DNA from: Pseudomonadota bacterium
GTDB lineage: Bacteria > Pseudomonadota > Gammaproteobacteria > CALCKW01
Direction: 5' to 3'
Length of the DNA: 64,000 bases
NCBI GenBank assembly: GCA_039196715.1
Contig: JBCCUP010000011.1
Coordinates: 1-64,000, forward strand
Shown piece by piece: positions 63,497 through 64,000 of the stretch. Position 1 is the first letter of the stretch. Each line of letters starts with the position of its first letter. Under the pieces are notes generated by a model. It worked only from the letters and a program-made list of their open reading frames with translations, made no database searches and was not told the origin of the DNA. The position numbers and the translations under genes are program-made.

Positions 63497-64000
63497 CCAG
63501 GCGCCGGCTCGGGACCGTCGTCGGTGTTGGTGGCGGTTGTGCCCCACTGGGCGTCCATCACGCGGCTGAGCCAGGTCAGACCAATCAGAGCGAGGCCGAG
63601 ACCCAGGAACGACAACACGCGAATCAGGCCGGTCAGGTCGGCCATGTCGATCAGGAACACCTTGCCGATGGTCACGCCGACCGCTGCCATCGCAACGGTG
63701 CGCAACCGCGCGTTCCGTCGCAGGAAGGCCACTGTCAGCAGGCCCACAGCGATCACCATCATGGCAAGGGTGTAGCTGTAGAGCTCGCCGTCCAGCACGC
63801 CCGGCTGTGACAGGTTCGGCCCCTGCCACACGTGGCGAATGGCGAGAGCGAGGTACCACAGGGCAAAGCCGGAGGCCAAACTGAGCAGCAGTGTCGACGT
63901 GTGGCGCCAGGGGGTCTCAAGACGCAAACCGGCGAGTCCGAGCACCGCGGCAACAGGCAGGTAGGCCAGCGCGAGGGAGTTCAGGACAGGCGGACCAACG
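63493..64000 (-). CDS. DUF2339-like membrane protein, 3' part only
   Basis: The frame is open to the window edge, so the 5' part lies outside. The visible C-terminal ~168 residues have several hydrophobic segments (GFALWYLALAIRHVW, YTLAMMVIAVGLLTVAF, VLSFLGLGLALIGLTWL) and resemble the C-terminus of DUF2339 predicted membrane proteins. The stop codon overlaps the end of the convergent diguanylate cyclase gene by four bases. Function unknown. Confidence 0.75.
   Translation of the reverse strand, partial: VGPPVLNSLALAYLPVAAVLGLAGLRLETPWRHTSTLLLSLASGFALWYLALAIRHVWQGPNLSQPGVLDGELYSYTLAMMVIAVGLLTVAFLRRNARLRTVAMAAVGVTIGKVFLIDMADLTGLIRVLSFLGLGLALIGLTWLSRVMDAQWGTTATNTDDGPEPAPG

Overview
The window is a dense, GC-rich chromosomal stretch of bacterial DNA with no rRNA, tRNA, CRISPR array, prophage or integrase that I could see. 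The gene content (ABC and TRAP importers, phosphonate catabolism, several flavin oxidases, c-di-GMP enzymes, a Zur regulon) and the GTGGGAGC-headed palindromic repeats suggest a heterotrophic, possibly marine gammaproteobacterium. The order cannot be fixed from this sequence.

Layout. 0.3-5.6 kb: a TauD-type dioxygenase, then a convergent iron/phosphonate/polyamine-type ABC importer (ATPase, fused double permease, binding protein). 5.8-6.6 kb: four copies of a REP-type inverted-pair repeat. 6.7-11.2 kb: HAD phosphatase, inositol-monophosphatase-family enzyme, membrane-anchored amidohydrolase, a DedA/TVP38-type membrane protein without an obvious start codon, and a RidA-like protein. 11.2-15.7 kb: a complete livJHMGF-type branched-chain amino acid/amide importer with overlapping genes. 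16-19 kb: a berberine-bridge-type FAD oxidase and a GMC oxidoreductase, then a 186-bp MITE-like element. 19.3-26.3 kb: an enolase-superfamily enzyme, a 1007-residue kinase-peptidase-aminotransferase fusion, a GGDEF-EAL protein and a glutathione transferase. 26.7-31.9 kb: a methyltransferase coupled to a degenerate S-adenosylhomocysteine hydrolase, a Tat-exported metallo-beta-lactamase-fold enzyme, a LysR regulator and a second enolase-superfamily enzyme.

32-38.3 kb is a zinc-starvation regulon: folE2 on one strand and, divergently, zur, a 44-residue membrane ORF, znuC, znuB, znuA, a DUF1007 protein and a NicO-type transporter, with a perfect palindromic Zur box just before zur. The genes mostly overlap start to stop. 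znuA carries an in-frame TAG as codon 2, directly before an otherwise intact signal peptide; this is the most striking anomaly in the window.

38.4-48.6 kb: a second GMC oxidoreductase and a D-2-hydroxyacid dehydrogenase, a tandem array of about 150-bp REP units, and a 2-aminoethylphosphonate operon (phnW, phnA, phnY, pbfA) that degrades aminoethylphosphonate to acetate and phosphate without phosphonatase or C-P lyase. A phosphonate monoester hydrolase/sulfatase-superfamily gene points the other way. 48.9-53.3 kb: a family-5 (peptide-type) binding protein with two permeases and no ATPase gene. 53.4-59.8 kb: a small exported protein, then a TAXI-type TRAP importer with a cytoplasmic sulfatase in one operon, divergent from a LysR regulator. 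59.8-64 kb: a HupE/UreJ-type membrane protein and a DUF4198 protein whose start codons share one CATG, a diguanylate cyclase, and the 3' part of a DUF2339-like membrane protein that runs off the end.
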